Shown one piece after another: positions 13,455 to 15,010 of a stretch of DNA of 15,010 bases. The notes beneath the pieces were generated by a model. That model saw only the letters and a program-made list of their open reading frames with translations, did not search any database and had not been told where the DNA came from. Made by a program: the position numbers and the translations under genes. The stretch covers positions 1 through 15,010 of the forward strand of contig CAVFWQ010000051.1 in assembly GCA_963626285.1 (NCBI GenBank), written 5' to 3'. Position 1 is the stretch's first letter. Every line of letters begins with the position of its first letter. The DNA comes from CAVDRM01 sp963626285. GTDB lineage: Bacteria; Bacillota; Clostridia; Christensenellales; Aristaeellaceae.

Positions 13455-14906
13455 ATGACACAAGTCCGCACGCGCTTTGCGCCCTCGCCCACAGGCTTTA
13501 TGCATCTGGGCGGCCTTCGCACGGCGCTGTACAATTATCTGTTTGCGAAGAAAAACGGCGGGAAATTCATCCTCCGCATCGAGGATACCGATCAGGACAG
13601 GTATGTCGAGGGCGCGACAGAGGTTATTTACGACACTTTGAAGGGCTGCGGCATGAACTGGGATGAAGGACCGGACGTCGGCGGCGATTACGGCCCGTAT
13701 GTCCAGTCCGAGCGCAAGAGCCTGTATCTGCCCTACGCCAAGCAGCTCATTGAAAAGGGCGCGGCGTACTACTGCTTCTGCACCAGGGAGGAACTGGACG
13801 CCCGCCGCGAGGGAGCCGAAAAGCGCGGAGAGGTGTTCAAGTACGATAAGCACTGCCTGCACCTTGCCAAGGAGGAAATCGAGGCAAAGCTGGCCGCCGG
13901 CACGCCCTATGTCATCCGCCTGAACGCGCCGACGACGGGCGAATCGACATATGACGATGTGGTGTTCGGCAAAATCACCTTCCCGAACGACACGCTGGAT
14001 GATATGGTGCTCATCAAGGCAGACGGCATGCCGACCTACAACTTCGCCAATGTCGTGGACGACCATCTGATGGGCATCACGCACGTCATGCGCGGCATGG
14101 AATACCTGTCCTCTACGCCCAAATACAACCTTTTGTACAATGCGTTCGGCTGGGAGATCCCGCAGTACATCCACCTGACCACCGTCATGCGCGATGCGCA
14201 TCATAAGCTCTCCAAGCGCGACGGCGACGCCTATTACAGCGATTTCATCGGCAAGGGCTACCTGAAAGAGGCGCTCATCAACTATCTGGCGCTGGTCGGC
14301 TGGAACCCGGGCGACGACCGTGAATTTTTCACGATGGACGAGCTGGTGGAGGCGTTCGATATCCACAGGCTGAACAACGCGCCGGGCATCTTCGACGTCA
14401 ATAAGCTGACCTGGTTTAACGCGCACTACATCGCGCAGATGGACTTTGACAAATATCTGGAGCAGGCAACGCCGTGGTTTGACAAGGTGCTGGCGGGAAA
14501 AAATATCGACTATCGCCGTCTGGCGGAGCTGATGCAGAGCCGAACCGAGGTGTTCAACCGCATCCCCGATATGGTGGCGTTTCTGGCCGTGCTGCCGGAT
14601 TACGAGCTGTCTCTGTTTGAAAACAAGAAGCAAAAGAGCAGTTTGGAAACCGCCAAAGAAGTGCTGCCGCTGTGCCTTGATTTGCTGAAGGCGCTGCCCG
14701 AATGGACGGAGAGCGCCATCCATGACGCAATCATGGCGAAAATCCCTGAATGGGGGAAAAAGAACGGCACGGTGCTGTGGGCGCTGCGCATCGCCATCTC
14801 CGGTCAGATGTCCACGCCCGGCGGCGCGTTTGAGATTGCCTACCTGCTCGGACGGGATGAGACGATTGCCCGCATCGAAAAAGCGCTGGCGCGGCTCGGC
14901 GAATAA
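13455..14906 (+). CDS. gltX: Glutamyl-tRNA synthetase
   Basis: This 483-residue class I synthetase charges tRNA-Glu, supplying translation and, where that route is used, tetrapyrrole synthesis. The HIGH counterpart is HLGG (17-20) in FAPSPTGFMHLGGLRTALYNY, the IEDTDQDR motif is at 42-49, and KLSKR (251-255) is the KMSKS loop. Between them is a zinc-type motif, Cys107-X-Cys109-X24-Cys134-X-His136, the same spacing as in E. coli GluRS. The helical anticodon-binding domain fills about 330-483. The length is normal. The ATG at 13455 follows AAGGAG (13439-13444). Whether it also mischarges tRNA-Gln cannot be read here; with a GlnRS next door it probably need not. Confidence 0.96.
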   Translation: MTQVRTRFAPSPTGFMHLGGLRTALYNYLFAKKNGGKFILRIEDTDQDRYVEGATEVIYDTLKGCGMNWDEGPDVGGDYGPYVQSERKSLYLPYAKQLIEKGAAYYCFCTREELDARREGAEKRGEVFKYDKHCLHLAKEEIEAKLAAGTPYVIRLNAPTTGESTYDDVVFGKITFPNDTLDDMVLIKADGMPTYNFANVVDDHLMGITHVMRGMEYLSSTPKYNLLYNAFGWEIPQYIHLTTVMRDAHHKLSKRDGDAYYSDFIGKGYLKEALINYLALVGWNPGDDREFFTMDELVEAFDIHRLNNAPGIFDVNKLTWFNAHYIAQMDFDKYLEQATPWFDKVLAGKNIDYRRLAELMQSRTEVFNRIPDMVAFLAVLPDYELSLFENKKQKSSLETAKEVLPLCLDLLKALPEWTESAIHDAIMAKIPEWGKKNGTVLWALRIAISGQMSTPGGAFEIAYLLGRDETIARIEKALARLGE

Positions 14907-14918
14907 AATATCGCGGGC

Positions 14919-14951
14919 AGGCTGGCGGCGGAAAAAAGAGGCCGCCTGCCT
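14919..14951 (+). terminator. Probable terminator after gltX
   Basis: AGGC (14919-14922) and GGCGGC (14924-14929) pair with GCCGCC (14941-14946) and GCCT (14948-14951), giving 10 bp with one T-T mismatch around an 11-base A-rich loop. It is followed by CCCTTTTCCTT, an imperfect T-tract, 12 bases after the gltX stop. The remaining 59 bases to the window edge contain no gene or site I can recognise. Confidence 0.6.
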
Positions 14952-15010
14952 CCCTTTTCCTTGCAGAAAAAACGCGCTTTCGGCTTTACAAATTCAGGCA
15001 TTTTGTGATA

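Overview
The window is a GC-rich stretch of bacterial chromosome. It most likely comes from a member of the Clostridia (Firmicutes). The evidence is strong AGGAGG-type ribosome binding sites, AT-rich intergenic regions with near-consensus housekeeping promoters, a Bacillus-type PurR, DegV and Rrf2 family proteins, and Firmicutes gene order (purR, pth and mfd together; ecfA1, ecfA2, ecfT and truA together). I cannot name the genus. Almost all of it is core metabolism and information processing. I see no transposase, integrase, phage gene, CRISPR array or toxin system.

Layout. At the left edge are two tRNA genes, Gly(GCC) and Cys(GCA), followed by a hairpin terminator. A DegV-family lipid-binding protein gene then has its own consensus promoter. 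After a hairpin-rich gap comes a divergent pair: an Rrf2-family regulator on the minus strand and cysK (O-acetylserine sulfhydrylase) on the plus strand, with back-to-back promoters and a dyad operator at the expected cysK start site. After the cysK terminator a new promoter drives seven tightly packed genes: purR, pth, mfd, ecfA1, ecfA2, ecfT and truA. From pth onward each gene overlaps the next by 4 to 11 bases. Finally come glnS, with its own promoter inside the end of truA, and gltX, followed by a probable terminator.

How the genes work together. The rrf2-cysK pair looks like a cysteine-supply switch. The regulator carries three IscR-like cysteines and ends in a C-terminal Tyr-Val-Ile tail of the type that other proteins use to dock into CysK, so the enzyme next door may be its co-regulator. 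The long operon joins purine regulation (PurR), peptidyl-tRNA recycling (Pth), transcription-coupled repair (Mfd), the shared energizing module of ECF vitamin transporters (EcfA1, EcfA2, EcfT) and tRNA pseudouridylation (TruA). It joins two neighbourhoods that are separate in Bacillus subtilis. glnS and gltX are paralogous class I synthetases side by side. A true GlnRS means Gln-tRNA can be made directly.

I did not find a clearly new multi-gene system. The points most worth a second look are the Cys-plus-Ile-tail architecture of the Rrf2 protein and its operator sites, a PurBox-like inverted repeat that coincides with the cysK terminator, and a G8 tract where loss of one base would fuse ecfA2 to ecfT.
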